The notes below the pieces were generated by a model. That model did not search any database and had not been told where the DNA came from. It saw only the letters and a program-made list of their open reading frames with translations. A program made the position numbers and the translations under genes. This document shows, one piece after another, positions 7,699 to 16,144 of a DNA stretch of 64,000 bases; the first letter of the stretch is position 1, and the number at the start of each line of letters is the position of its first letter. This DNA comes from an uncultured Campylobacter sp. Its GTDB lineage: Bacteria > Campylobacterota > Campylobacteria > Campylobacterales > Campylobacteraceae. The stretch is taken from positions 1-64,000 of the forward strand of contig NZ_CAURPW010000003.1 of assembly GCF_963526985.1 (NCBI RefSeq). Direction: 5' to 3'.

Positions 7699-7771
7699 AA
7701 TGCTAAAAGCGGTTTAAAGCTCGTATTTTAGGGCTTTCTGAAGTCTTTTGAAATCTCTTGAAAATGATAAT

Positions 7772-7800
7772 TGGTGGAAGCGAGGGGGATCGAACCCCTG
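7772..7800 (-). other. Attachment site at the ssrA 3' end
   Basis: The 3' T-arm and acceptor stem of tmRNA, including the encoded CCA (7772-7774 on this strand), form the junction with the element. P4-type integrases often recombine within such 3' ends and rebuild the gene. The exact crossover cannot be set because the second copy is outside the window. Confidence 0.6.
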
Positions 7801-8129
7801 TCCAAAAACAAACCGATCACAGCCTCTACACGCTTAGCAAAAGTGAAAAATTCATCTAAAAGGGCTCACTTTCCAAAACCTTATTTTAGACTAAGACAAG
7901 ATTTCGGCTAGCAGCTCGTCAGGCCGCCAACCTACGCTAGCTGGGGTTACTCGCCGCCGTCTTAGCTAGTATCTGACTAGGCGAGGCTCAACTGAACTTA
8001 CGCAGCTTTAGCGTAAGCAGGAGCGTAGTTAACGTTGTTTGCGTTTAAATTTAGTTGAGCTTTTTACGCTTTGCTCAAAGCGACGTGCCACCGTGACCGC
8101 TCTGCTCCTGTCGAAGCCAAGTCGCTCCC
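7772..8129 (-). ncRNA. ssrA: tmRNA
   Basis: The 5' end GGGAGCGACTTGGCTTCGAC and the 3' end with a T-loop GGTTCGATCCCC and CGCTTCCACCA are both present, giving a normal one-piece tmRNA of 358 bases. The tag reading frame resumes at GCA (8042-8040) and encodes ANNVNYAPAYAKAA, stopping at 8000-7998. This is close to the C. jejuni tag as I remember it. tmRNA rescues stalled ribosomes and tags the products for proteolysis. The gene stays intact despite the insertion at its 3' end. Confidence 0.98.
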
Positions 8130-8195
8130 GTAAGAATAGGCTAAATTTAGCCTCGTTTTAAAGGTTGCGGATTATATTATTTTTTGTATTTTTTG

Positions 8196-8603
8196 TCAAA
8201 CGCATAGTTTTTCCGGGATTTTTACGATATTTCCGTCTAGCGAGCTAAAAAACTCGGCATCGCTCTCGATATCGTTTCTGTATCTATCAAACTGATCGCT
8301 AGCTATCAGTAGCCAGTCGACGAACTCGTCGCTAGCAGGCCCGCTCATCGCCCTAGCCTCTTCGCAAATTTCCTCGGCTAGCGTCGTTAATTTTAGTATC
8401 GGGTCTAGTCTCATAAAGCCGGCGGCAGACTTGATATTATGAAAAATTCTAAAAAGTTCGTTGATGCTGCCTGCGTATCTATCGGGTCTGCTTAGGCTTA
8501 TTATGAGCGGTTCCATCAGATCGCACATCAAGGCGTAGTGCGATAAAAACTCCTCCGCGATATCATAGGAATAGTCGATTTCAAGGCTTTTTAGCAATCC
8601 CAT
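8196..8603 (-). CDS. Hpt-domain (histidine phosphotransfer) protein
   Basis: Encodes 135 residues from the ATG at 8603, which has a good AAAGGAC site; an upstream ATG at 8705 would add 34 residues and overlap panB, so it is rejected. The four-helix Hpt signature IFHNIKSAAGFM is present, with phospho-acceptor His55. Hpt proteins relay phosphate between receiver domains, often in phosphorelays. No receiver or kinase partner is adjacent. It diverges from panB with 85 bases between starts. Confidence 0.85.
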   Translation of the reverse strand: MGLLKSLEIDYSYDIAEEFLSHYALMCDLMEPLIISLSRPDRYAGSINELFRIFHNIKSAAGFMRLDPILKLTTLAEEICEEARAMSGPASDEFVDWLLIASDQFDRYRNDIESDAEFFSSLDGNIVKIPEKLCV

Positions 8604-8688
8604 TTGCCGTCCTTTAACGTAATTGCTTTCATTGTAACATTTTTTTGATAAAATTAAAAATAAAATACCTAAATTTAAAGGGAAATTT

Positions 8689-9492
8689 ATGCTAGAAAAT
8701 AACAAAAAAGTTACAATTTATGATATAATTAACAAAAAAAGCGTTCAGCCTATCGTGATGATAACCGCCTATGACGCACTTTTTGCGCGGCTTTTTGATG
8801 ATTACGTCGACATTATCTTAGTGGGCGACAGTCTAAATATGAGCTTTAACGGCAAAAAAGATACGCTTAGTCTAAAAATGAACGACGCGTTTTATCACGT
8901 TAAGGCCGTTTTGCAGGGCACAAAGCGCGCTTTTGTCGTGGCGGATATGCCCTTTGGTAGCTATCAGGACGAAAAATCCGCGTTAAAAAACGCGACGAAA
9001 TTTATCAAAGCCGGCGCGGATGCAGTCAAATTTGAAGGCGGTCTAAAGGCCGCTCCTATCGTAAAAAGGCTTGCTAGCGAGGGTATAAACGTGATGGCTC
9101 ACATCGGGCTCATGCCTCAGTTCGTGCGAAACGAAGGCGGCTACAAGATAAAGGGGCGCAGCGAGGCCGACGAGGCGCGCCTTATCGAAGAAGCGCAGGC
9201 TCTGGAGTATGCGGGGGCATTCTCGGCGGTGCTAGAGGGCACGGTTAGCAGCGTCGCCGCAAAGGTCGCAAAAAGCGTAAAAATGCCTATCATCGGCATC
9301 GGCGCAGGTGCCGACGTGGACGGACAGGTGCTCGTATGGAGCGATATGCTCGGGTTCTTTGACGAGTTTAAGCCAAAATTCGTAAAACGATACCTTGACG
9401 GCGCAAATTTGGTACGAACGGCGGTAGAATCCTACGCCCGCGAAGTTAGAGAAAAGACCTTTCCCTGCGAGGAGTTTGAGTATAAAATTTAG
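8689..9492 (+). CDS. panB: 3-methyl-2-oxobutanoate hydroxymethyltransferase
   Basis: Encodes 267 residues, full family length. It catalyses the first committed step of pantothenate synthesis, adding a hydroxymethyl group from methylenetetrahydrofolate to 2-oxoisovalerate in the cytoplasm. Family motifs: ILVGDSLNM with the metal-binding Asp, VADMPFGSY, AVKFEGG and AHIGLMPQ. It starts after an AAAGGG site. panC and panD are not in this window, so the pathway genes are split here. Confidence 0.97.
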   Translation: MLENNKKVTIYDIINKKSVQPIVMITAYDALFARLFDDYVDIILVGDSLNMSFNGKKDTLSLKMNDAFYHVKAVLQGTKRAFVVADMPFGSYQDEKSALKNATKFIKAGADAVKFEGGLKAAPIVKRLASEGINVMAHIGLMPQFVRNEGGYKIKGRSEADEARLIEEAQALEYAGAFSAVLEGTVSSVAAKVAKSVKMPIIGIGAGADVDGQVLVWSDMLGFFDEFKPKFVKRYLDGANLVRTAVESYAREVREKTFPCEEFEYKI

Positions 9493-9678
9493 CTTGTTTT
9501 TGCAAAATCTAGTCGGCGGGATAAATTTGAGCACTTAGTAAGCGGGCGGTTTAGATTTTAAACCGATAAGTAAAATTCGGCTTAAATTCAAAGCCAAAAT
9601 TTGCAATATCTTTTGTCAAATTTGGCGGATAAAATTTGCTATCAAAACAAGGCTAGACATAAAAATAAGGAGTAAGGT

Positions 9679-10566
9679 TTGAAAATTTTATTGATTTTAG
9701 CAACGTTTTTTAGCGCGCTAGCGGCCTCAAATCCGCATTTTGGGCTAGGCATCGATAGCCTTGGCGAACAAAGCGAGCAAACTCAAAGCCAAAAGCAGTT
9801 TTCTAAGCGCGAAGAGGCAGCAAGGCAAGCGATCGAAAATGCCGATTATGACGCTGCTTTCAAGATTTTATCGCCGCTTTGCGAGGAGGGCGACGCGATT
9901 AGCTGCGCGGTGCTTGGCAGCATGTATTTTAGCGGGCTGGGAACGGATAAAAATAGCAAAAAAGCCGAGCTTTTCTTTGAAAAATCGTGCGAGCTTGGAA
10001 ACGGTACGGGCTGCTTTGATCTAGCGCTTTTAAACGCCAAGGAAATTTTCGGTCCAAAAGATGAAAATAAAATATTTCGCCTCTACGAAAAAGGCTGCGA
10101 GCTAGGCTCTGAAGCGGCTTGCAACAACCTAGGCCTAATCTACGAATCGCGAAATGATCTCAAAAAATCCATAAATTTATACGGCAAGGCTTGCATTAAA
10201 TTTGACGGCGCGGGATGCTACAACTACGGCAGGATGATGCATGAGGGTCTTGGCGTGAAGCGTGATTTTGCCAGTGCTTACAAGGCATTTGACATCTCGT
10301 GCTACATGAAAAATGCGCTTGGCTGCTACGCTCTTGGCTATGTTTACGAACACGCGCAGGGCGTAGAGTTTGCGGTTTATGACGCGTATGACGGCTATTC
10401 GCGCGCTTGTAAGCTCGGCAATGACGACGGCTGCAGGGCTTTGGGATTTGAAAACTACGAAAAAAATATCGAAATTTACGAAAAATTCGAGTCCATCGCG
10501 GAGGGTTGTAAATTCGGCAATATAGACGACTGCGAGCTGCTAAAAGCAAAAATAGCGGAGTTTTAG
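9679..10566 (+). CDS. Secreted Sel1-repeat protein (Hcp-like)
   Basis: Encodes 295 residues from a TTG start preceded by AAGGAG. An N-terminal signal peptide (MKILLILATFFSALAA) is followed by a short Gln-rich linker and about six Sel1-like repeats. Each repeat carries paired Cys residues, as in KSCELGNGTGC, KGCELGSEAAC, KACIKFDGAGC and RACKLGNDDGC. This matches the disulphide-rich Helicobacter cysteine-rich (Hcp) proteins, which are secreted or periplasmic; the substrate is unknown. A decayed gene of the same family lies at 31425. Confidence 0.85.
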   Translation: MKILLILATFFSALAASNPHFGLGIDSLGEQSEQTQSQKQFSKREEAARQAIENADYDAAFKILSPLCEEGDAISCAVLGSMYFSGLGTDKNSKKAELFFEKSCELGNGTGCFDLALLNAKEIFGPKDENKIFRLYEKGCELGSEAACNNLGLIYESRNDLKKSINLYGKACIKFDGAGCYNYGRMMHEGLGVKRDFASAYKAFDISCYMKNALGCYALGYVYEHAQGVEFAVYDAYDGYSRACKLGNDDGCRALGFENYEKNIEIYEKFESIAEGCKFGNIDDCELLKAKIAEF

Positions 10567-10628
10567 GCTCTGACCGATTTGGTCGGCCATAATCTATATT
10601 TTTCGCCAAATTTAAGCTGATTTTGAGA

Positions 10629-10660
10629 TTTATCCGCTTTGCTTAGCGGATAAATTTTAT
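10629..10660 (+). terminator. Intrinsic terminator after the Sel1 gene
   Basis: TTTATCCGC at 10629-10637 pairs with GCGGATAAA at 10646-10654, giving a 9-bp stem with an 8-base loop followed by a T-rich tail. It lies 60 bases past the Sel1 stop. Confidence 0.6.
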
Positions 10661-10820
10661 CTTTTATTTGCAAGCAAATTTTACTTTATACGATTTTAAA
10701 ATCATTTACAGCGTCAAATTTACCGCCTAAAGCAAGGCCTAGTTTAAACCTAGCCCAAAGCCAAAACTTACCCAAATTTTTGTAAAATGCGGCAAATTTA
10801 CGAAAAACAGAGCCGAAAAA

Positions 10821-11840
10821 ATGGATAGAATAGTAGAAATAGAAAAAATAAGCTTTGAAAACGATTTTGAGGTGTCGCTGCGCCCCACGCGCTTTGAGGA
10901 CTACATCGGACAGGAAAAAATCAAACAAAATTTAGGCGTCTTTATAAAGGCTGCCAAAAAGCGCGGCGAGTGCCTGGATCACGTGCTCTTCTACGGGCCG
11001 CCGGGCCTTGGTAAGACGACGCTGGCGCACATCATCGCAAACGAAATGGGCGTGAGCATCAAGATGACGGCCGCACCCATGATAGAAAAAAGCGGCGATC
11101 TGGCGGCGGTGCTAACGAATTTACAAGAGGGCGACGTGCTATTTATCGACGAGATACACCGCTTGAGTCCTGCTATCGAGGAGGTACTGTATCCGGCGAT
11201 GGAGGACTTTCGCCTAGATATCATCATAGGCTCCGGGCCTGCGGCGCAGACTATCAAGATCGACTTGCCTAAATTTACGCTGATCGGCGCTACGACGCGC
11301 GCGGGTATGATTTCAGCGCCCCTTAGGGATCGCTTCGGTATGGATTTTAGGCTGCAGTTTTATACCAGAGAGGAGCTGGCTCGTATCGTACAGATCGCCT
11401 CGGTAAAGCTTGGTAAAGAGTGCGAAAAAGCCGCCGCTCTCGAGGTTGCCGCTCGCTCGCGCGCTACGCCTAGGATCGCGCTGCGACTGCTAAAGCGCAT
11501 ACGAGACTTCGCCGAGGTAAACGACGAAGCGATCATCTCGCAGCCTCGCGCCAAAGAGGCTCTGGACGCGCTTGGCGTAAACGATATCGGCTTTGACGAG
11601 ATGGATATCAAGTACCTAGAAATCCTGCTCGCCGCCAAACGTCGTCCGATGGGGCTAAGCACGATCGCGGCGGCTCTAAGTGAGGACGAGGGCACGGTCG
11701 AGGACGTGATCGAGCCCTATCTACTCGCTAACGGCTACATCGAGCGCACCGCCAAAGGCAGGCTAGCTAGCGCTAAAGCCTACGAGGCGTTTAAGCTCAA
11801 ATTTGACGCAGATGCGCAAAGGGGGCTATTTGAGGAGTGA
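10821..11840 (+). CDS. ruvB: Holliday junction branch-migration helicase RuvB
   Basis: Encodes 339 residues. RuvB is the hexameric AAA+ motor that drives branch migration with RuvA during recombinational repair. Walker A (GPPGLGKTT), Walker B (LFIDEIHR), the sensor GATTRAG and the arginine-finger region LRDRFG are all present, and the C-terminal winged helix (EDEGTVEDVIEPYL) is complete. No strong Shine-Dalgarno is seen before the ATG. The ruvB and AI-2E transporter order matches what I remember from C. jejuni. Confidence 0.98.
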   Translation: MDRIVEIEKISFENDFEVSLRPTRFEDYIGQEKIKQNLGVFIKAAKKRGECLDHVLFYGPPGLGKTTLAHIIANEMGVSIKMTAAPMIEKSGDLAAVLTNLQEGDVLFIDEIHRLSPAIEEVLYPAMEDFRLDIIIGSGPAAQTIKIDLPKFTLIGATTRAGMISAPLRDRFGMDFRLQFYTREELARIVQIASVKLGKECEKAAALEVAARSRATPRIALRLLKRIRDFAEVNDEAIISQPRAKEALDALGVNDIGFDEMDIKYLEILLAAKRRPMGLSTIAAALSEDEGTVEDVIEPYLLANGYIERTAKGRLASAKAYEAFKLKFDADAQRGLFEE

Positions 11841-11864
11841 GGCGAGTCGTTAAAAACAAGAGGA

Positions 11865-11889
11865 AAGACTTGCAAGAGATGCAAGTCTT
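11865..11889. terminator. Convergent terminator between ruvB and the lipoprotein gene
   Basis: AAGACTTGCA (11865-11874) and TGCAAGTCTT (11880-11889) form a perfect 10-bp stem with a 5-base loop, 24 bases past the ruvB stop and 5 bases past the opposing gene. It would serve both strands, though U-runs are short. Confidence 0.7.
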
Positions 11890-11894
11890 AAAGT

Positions 11895-12380
11895 TTACCA
11901 TCTGAACAGCCATTCGCCATTTGCTTGCTTGATTGCTTGGAGTGTGTTATAGCTAGCTGTCTCTTCGCTATCTGGCGCCATAAAAACTACGGTAAATTTA
12001 AAAGCATTTTTTGCTATAGGTTTTATGTCGGTTATTCGCAAAAGATCTCCACACTCGGCTTTAGTGCAGCGAAAAGTATTTATGCCAGAAGCTCCTTTTG
12101 TTATGCGTGGCGCTTTACCGACTTCCATGTATTTATTATTTTTTTGCCAATTATAGCAAGCCATATTGGATAAAAACTCTTGCAGTCTAGGCTTGGCACT
12201 TTCAAACTGCTCTCTAAAATCTTTTGGAGCTTGAGTATTAGCCAGTGCGTTACTCACAGACGGGAGTATGGCTGTTGTACTACTTTGGTAGCTTTTGTCT
12301 GATGCCTTTGGTAAATTTGGCATAGTGCAACCACCGAGAATAGCAGCAATTAGTGCGAAAGATGCAATTTTGGTTTTCAT
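11895..12380 (-). CDS. Putative lipoprotein
   Basis: Encodes 161 residues. The N-terminus (MKTKIASFALIAAILGGC) has a lipobox LGGC, so lipidation at Cys18 and membrane anchoring are predicted. The mature part contains FRCTKAECG, with two further cysteines that could form a disulphide, and ends NGEWLFRW. I do not recognise the family. The AAGGAG site supports the start. It stands alone between ruvB and the AI-2E gene and is convergent with ruvB. Confidence 0.75.
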   Translation of the reverse strand: MKTKIASFALIAAILGGCTMPNLPKASDKSYQSSTTAILPSVSNALANTQAPKDFREQFESAKPRLQEFLSNMACYNWQKNNKYMEVGKAPRITKGASGINTFRCTKAECGDLLRITDIKPIAKNAFKFTVVFMAPDSEETASYNTLQAIKQANGEWLFRW

Positions 12381-12650
12381 TTACTCTCCTTAAAATGAGA
12401 TTTAAGCATAAAATCTATTAGGTTAAAAATCACTTAATTTTAAATATTTGGCAAATTTACCAAATACTAAACCAAAAACTCGGTACGCTATCCCGCTATA
12501 AATTTTAAACTTAAATTCAGTAATATAAGAGCGAAGCTAAAACTAGCGCTTGCGAATTTTAGCCTTCTCAAATTTCGCGCCGATTTTATCAGCCGCGCCA
12601 AAGCCGCCTCGTCCGCTACCCGTCCGTCCGCAAAACCCCGCAAAATCTGA

Positions 12651-12656
12651 TATAAT
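12651..12656 (+). promoter_or_regulatory. -10 element of the AI-2E transporter gene
   Basis: TGATATAAT gives a consensus -10 (TATAAT at 12651-12656) with an extended TG, 20 bases before the start codon. No obvious -35, as usual for Campylobacter sigma-70 promoters. Confidence 0.6.
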
Positions 12657-12675
12657 AAGCCCCTAAAGGATAAAA

Positions 12676-13719
12676 ATGAAAAACAACCGCATATTTTTCG
12701 GGCTTTTGATGCTGTGCGCGTTAGGACTGGTGGGCTATCTTTTTAAGCCGTTTTTGCTAAATATCTTTATCGCCGCCTTGCTAGCCGTCGCCACCTCAAA
12801 CGTAAACGTCAAATTTTTACAGCTAACCAAGGGCAAAAAGACGCTCTCGGCTGCGCTTACGACGCTAGCGCTATTTTCGCTATTTATCGCGCCGCTTTTA
12901 TACGCCGTGATCGAGCTGGCTAAACACGCGGCAAGCTTTAACACGGGCTACGTAACAAACACGCTAGATTATTTTCAAAGCGGCAAATTTCAGCTACCAG
13001 AACCGATCAAATTTCTAGAGCCTAAAATCAAAGAGATGATCGCCGACATCGACGTCAAGGCCATCTCGGCAAATCTCATCGCAAATTTAGCCGGCATCGG
13101 AAAATCAAGCGTAAATTTTCTCGTAGACGTGATTTTCATCCTCGTATTTTTCTTTTTCGCTCTACTTTACGGCAGCGAGCTCGTAGGCTACCTAAAAAAC
13201 GCGCTTCCGATGAAGGAGAGCGAGAGCGAGTTTATTCTCAGCGAAGTGGCCAACGTCATGAGCGTCGTGCTTTACTCTATCGTGATAAACGCGATTTTGC
13301 AGGGTTGTCTCTTTGCTATCATTACGATTTCCTACGGCTATAACGGCTTTTTGATGGGCATACTCTTTGCCTTTACTTCGCTAGTGCCGGTAGTAGGCGG
13401 CTTGCTTGCTTGGGGGCCTATTAGCCTTTACGAGTTTGCCAACGGCAACACCGCGGCTGCGATCGTCATCGCCGTCTATACTATCGTCGTGATCTCTATC
13501 GTCGCAGATACGTTTTTAAAGCCGATCGTGATTAAATTTATCAACGATAAGCTCGTAAAAATCCCGACCAAGATCAACGAGCTGCTGCTATTTTTCTCGA
13601 TGATAGCAGGCATCTCGACGTTTGGCTTCTGGGGGCTTATCTTGGGTCCTGCGATCGTGACGTTTTTTATCTCGACGATCAAACTTTATACATTGCTTAA
13701 AGAACGCGCCGTCGTGTAA
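12676..13719 (+). CDS. AI-2E family transporter
   Basis: Encodes 347 residues of the AI-2E (UPF0118/PerM) family with about eight hydrophobic segments: two at the N-terminus (residues 5-45), one at 55-85, one at 145-170, and a cluster at 195-335. Family patterns include YSIVINAILQGCLFAII and the Gly/Pro-rich FTSLVPVVGGLLAWGP. Members export or transport small molecules; substrate cannot be assigned here. In C. jejuni the neighbour of ruvB (amaA) belongs to this family. AAAGGAT precedes the ATG. Confidence 0.9.
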   Translation: MKNNRIFFGLLMLCALGLVGYLFKPFLLNIFIAALLAVATSNVNVKFLQLTKGKKTLSAALTTLALFSLFIAPLLYAVIELAKHAASFNTGYVTNTLDYFQSGKFQLPEPIKFLEPKIKEMIADIDVKAISANLIANLAGIGKSSVNFLVDVIFILVFFFFALLYGSELVGYLKNALPMKESESEFILSEVANVMSVVLYSIVINAILQGCLFAIITISYGYNGFLMGILFAFTSLVPVVGGLLAWGPISLYEFANGNTAAAIVIAVYTIVVISIVADTFLKPIVIKFINDKLVKIPTKINELLLFFSMIAGISTFGFWGLILGPAIVTFFISTIKLYTLLKERAVV

Positions 13720-13789
13720 ATTTGCCTAAAATCGGCGATATTTTTAGCAAATATCACAAATCTAACGCGAATTTTATTATTTTCTGTGC

Positions 13790-13795
13790 TATAAT
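13790..13795 (+). promoter_or_regulatory. -10 element of the porin gene
   Basis: TGTGCTATAAT contains a consensus extended -10 (TATAAT at 13790-13795). The predicted transcript would carry a leader of roughly 70 bases before the porin ATG. Confidence 0.65.
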
Positions 13796-13815
13796 CCTTA
13801 AATAAAAAAATTAAT

Positions 13816-13838
13816 GTTCCGCATTAAATTTGCGGAAC
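13816..13838 (+). promoter_or_regulatory. 5'UTR hairpin of the porin mRNA
   Basis: GTTCCGCA (13816-13823) pairs with TGCGGAAC (13831-13838), an 8-bp stem with a 7-base loop, about 20 bases after the predicted transcription start and 32 bases before the ATG. Leader hairpins like this stabilise abundant outer-membrane protein mRNAs or expose them to RNA-based control. Confidence 0.5.
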
Positions 13839-13870
13839 GTAAATTTGCTAAATTTAACCAAGGAGTTTTT

Positions 13871-15205
13871 ATGAAACTAGCAAAACTAAGTTTAGCCGCC
13901 GTTTTGGCGCTTGGCTTTTTGGGCGCCGCAAACGCAGCCGACACCTTTGAAGAGGCGTTTACCAAAGGAAAACTAGCGGGCAAGATCCAAGCCACGTACG
14001 CGGATCAAAAAGACGAACGCGCGCCGATACACGACGAGCAGCTGACGTCCATACAGCTTGAGCTTGGATACGTTACCGATCCGTTTTACGGCTTTAGGCT
14101 CGGAGTTACGGGGCAGGGCAACTTCTTGCCGTTTAACAGCATGAGAAAAAGCGGCACCTTGTACGATAAAGAGTGGAGAACGCAAGGCGCGGTAATGTCC
14201 GAAGCGTATCTGGGCTACGGCATAGGGCAGACCGATATAAAATTCGGCCGTCAATACGTAAATACTCCGCTAGTAGCGGGCAATCCGACTCGCGCGTTCA
14301 AAGAGGCGTTTGAGGGTCTAACGATCGTAAATAAAGACATACCAAACACTACCTTGATCGGCGGCTGGTACTATAAATTTCAAGGCAGAAGCGCCGTCGT
14401 AGCTGGCGGCAAAGAGGGACGCGCTCCGCACTTTAAAGATAGAGTTATAGTAGGCGGCATGGGACCCGTGGCGTATGAGTTTGACAATATCTTTACCGGC
14501 GCGGTCATAAATCAAAGTATCCCGAATCTAAAACTAACCGGCGCGTACGCTAGAGTGACCGATCTTAGGCGCGGCGCGCTGCAAGGCGACATCAACTTTT
14601 ACCTAGCCGAGGCTAACTATAAAGTACCCGTCGGCGACTTTAATCTCGGTTTTGACGCGATGTACAAGGGGTCTCGCACCACAAGAGGCCTGGAGGATCT
14701 AAACTACGACGGAAATATGATCGGTCTAAGAGCGGGCATTTATGATTTCGTGGGCTTTAGCGCCTCTTATGCCTATACGACCGTCGGCGACAACGACGCT
14801 TTGGCATTTGGTCTAGGTAACGGTCCTGGCTCATACACGCTGCTTCCTATCCGCGGACCTTTCGTATTTACGGGTTATGCCGGTATGAATACGCATAAGC
14901 TTTTGTTTGAATACGACTTTAAAGACGCGGGCGCCGAGGGCCTAAAAGCAAAACTACATCTAGTAAAAGGCAGACAAGACGCCCCGCATCGCAACGCCGG
15001 TCCGACCGCGGCTAACACGCACATGAACGTCCAAGGCTGGGCGGCGCAGGCTAGCTACGATATGCCGTGGGTCAAAGGGCTAAGCGCAAGCGTCACCTAT
15101 ACGGCTCTTGAGAGAAAGAACTTTGATACCAGAGGAGCCGTTAGAAAGACCGACAACAACGAGCTTTGGCTACAACTCGGATATAAATTTAGCCTTCTAA
15201 ACTAG
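13871..15205 (+). CDS. OprD-like outer-membrane porin
   Basis: Encodes 444 residues from the ATG at 13871 (AAGGAG just upstream); the frame runs open further upstream to 13814 but without a ribosome site. A signal peptide MKLAKLSLAAVLALGFLGAANA precedes a mature start ADTFEEAFTKGKLAG, and the rest alternates polar and hydrophobic residues with many Tyr and Gly, ending in WLQLGYKFSLLN with aromatic residues near the C-terminus. FGRQYVNTPLV and EAFEGLTIVNKDIPNTTLIG are typical of OprD-type porins in this group. It should form a trimeric or monomeric channel in the outer membrane. Strong promoter and terminator suggest high expression. Confidence 0.85.
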   Translation: MKLAKLSLAAVLALGFLGAANAADTFEEAFTKGKLAGKIQATYADQKDERAPIHDEQLTSIQLELGYVTDPFYGFRLGVTGQGNFLPFNSMRKSGTLYDKEWRTQGAVMSEAYLGYGIGQTDIKFGRQYVNTPLVAGNPTRAFKEAFEGLTIVNKDIPNTTLIGGWYYKFQGRSAVVAGGKEGRAPHFKDRVIVGGMGPVAYEFDNIFTGAVINQSIPNLKLTGAYARVTDLRRGALQGDINFYLAEANYKVPVGDFNLGFDAMYKGSRTTRGLEDLNYDGNMIGLRAGIYDFVGFSASYAYTTVGDNDALAFGLGNGPGSYTLLPIRGPFVFTGYAGMNTHKLLFEYDFKDAGAEGLKAKLHLVKGRQDAPHRNAGPTAANTHMNVQGWAAQASYDMPWVKGLSASVTYTALERKNFDTRGAVRKTDNNELWLQLGYKFSLLN

Positions 15206-15216
15206 CTTTTAGTCAC

Positions 15217-15249
15217 GCGGACGCAAATTTGACGCGTCCGCTATCCTTT
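15217..15249 (+). terminator. Porin terminator
   Basis: GCGGACGC (15217-15224) and GCGTCCGC (15234-15241) form a strong GC stem followed by a short T-rich stretch, 12 bases after the porin stop. Confidence 0.75.
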
Positions 15250-16144
15250 TATCTGATTTTTGCGTTTGGTGCGTAAATTTAGCCTAGTAAACCTGCATAA
15301 ATTTGACGTAAGCCATAAATTTAAAGTACGCGAAATTTGATTTTTAGAACTTGAAATACTTTTTTGCGGCGCTAAAATGTGCGCATCCGCGGTTTATCCG
15401 CCGAAAATAAACTCAAATAGGACGCGACGCGAAGCTTTTGCTTCCGTTTGGTATTTTTGGGAGTATTTTTGAATGTATTTTAAATTTGCTCGTTTAATTT
15501 TATAAATTTATCTCGAGCGGTTTTTAGTTGCCGCGAGTTTTGTTTAGAGCGCGGATTTACTCGGCATTTAAATTTACGAAAAACCAGAAATCTATCGAGC
15601 CGTTTTTTGATACGGTTTTAAAGCGTTTCGCAAGCTACGCGCCGCAAACCGCTTCTCGTCCGTGCGTTTTGCCATATTAAATTAAACAAACGCGAACCGA
15701 GTCAAATTTAACCCTCGCGCCGTATTTATGGGTTTAATTTTTGCGTTTTTCGGCGCGGATTTAGCCTTAAAAGATCCGCGCAAATTTAACGCAAGCGGCG
15801 AATTTACGTTTTGTTTTTCCGCGCTTAGGCTGCGAGTTTCGGGCAAATCTACTGCGCTCTTGCGGCTATGGCTAAATTTGCTTTAAAGCTCGCCTACGGT
15901 TTAAATTTATGCGCCCGGTTTAATCCGCTTGCGACGCTTATGGATTAAATTTACGCAAAATATGCGGTAAATTTAATATACGAATTCGCCCCATTTAGCT
16001 ATGCTGAATTTAAAATCGCTTAAAATTGATACAAAATCAAATTTGCGCCGCAAATGCAGTAATCAAAATCCGTCCGCGCCCGCATAAATTTAATCCGTTT
16101 GCAAACGCGTGAAATTCGGTCTAAATTTAACGAAAGTTGCAAAC
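15250..16144. other. Gene-free interval
   Basis: About 900 bases with no supported gene on either strand; the only open frames are around 50 codons and lack ribosome sites. The stretch is full of AAATTT-type words, and I see no recognisable decayed gene, RNA or repeat family. Confidence 0.5.

Larger units (their letters stand above)
1..7771. mobile_element. Integrative phage-like element at ssrA (left end outside window)
   Basis: A block of mostly leftward genes abuts the exact 3' end of the tmRNA gene. A P4-type tyrosine integrase gene is the first gene next to ssrA, the usual arrangement for islands and prophages that use the ssrA 3' end as attachment site. The cargo fits a phage or phage-like element: AlpA-type regulator, KilAC antirepressor, Rep-like protein, PemK/MazF toxin and small overlapping unknown genes. 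I found no second copy of the ssrA 3' end in the window, so the distal att site must lie to the left. No capsid, portal or terminase gene is present here. A small ssDNA-phage-like (inovirus-type) or satellite element is possible but is inference. Confidence 0.8.

Noticed and set aside
10196..10609. Leftward ORF with His, Arg and Ser-rich text opposite the Sel1 gene
   Set aside because: It is the antisense of a strongly supported repeat-containing protein; the repeats in it mirror those of the Sel1 gene.
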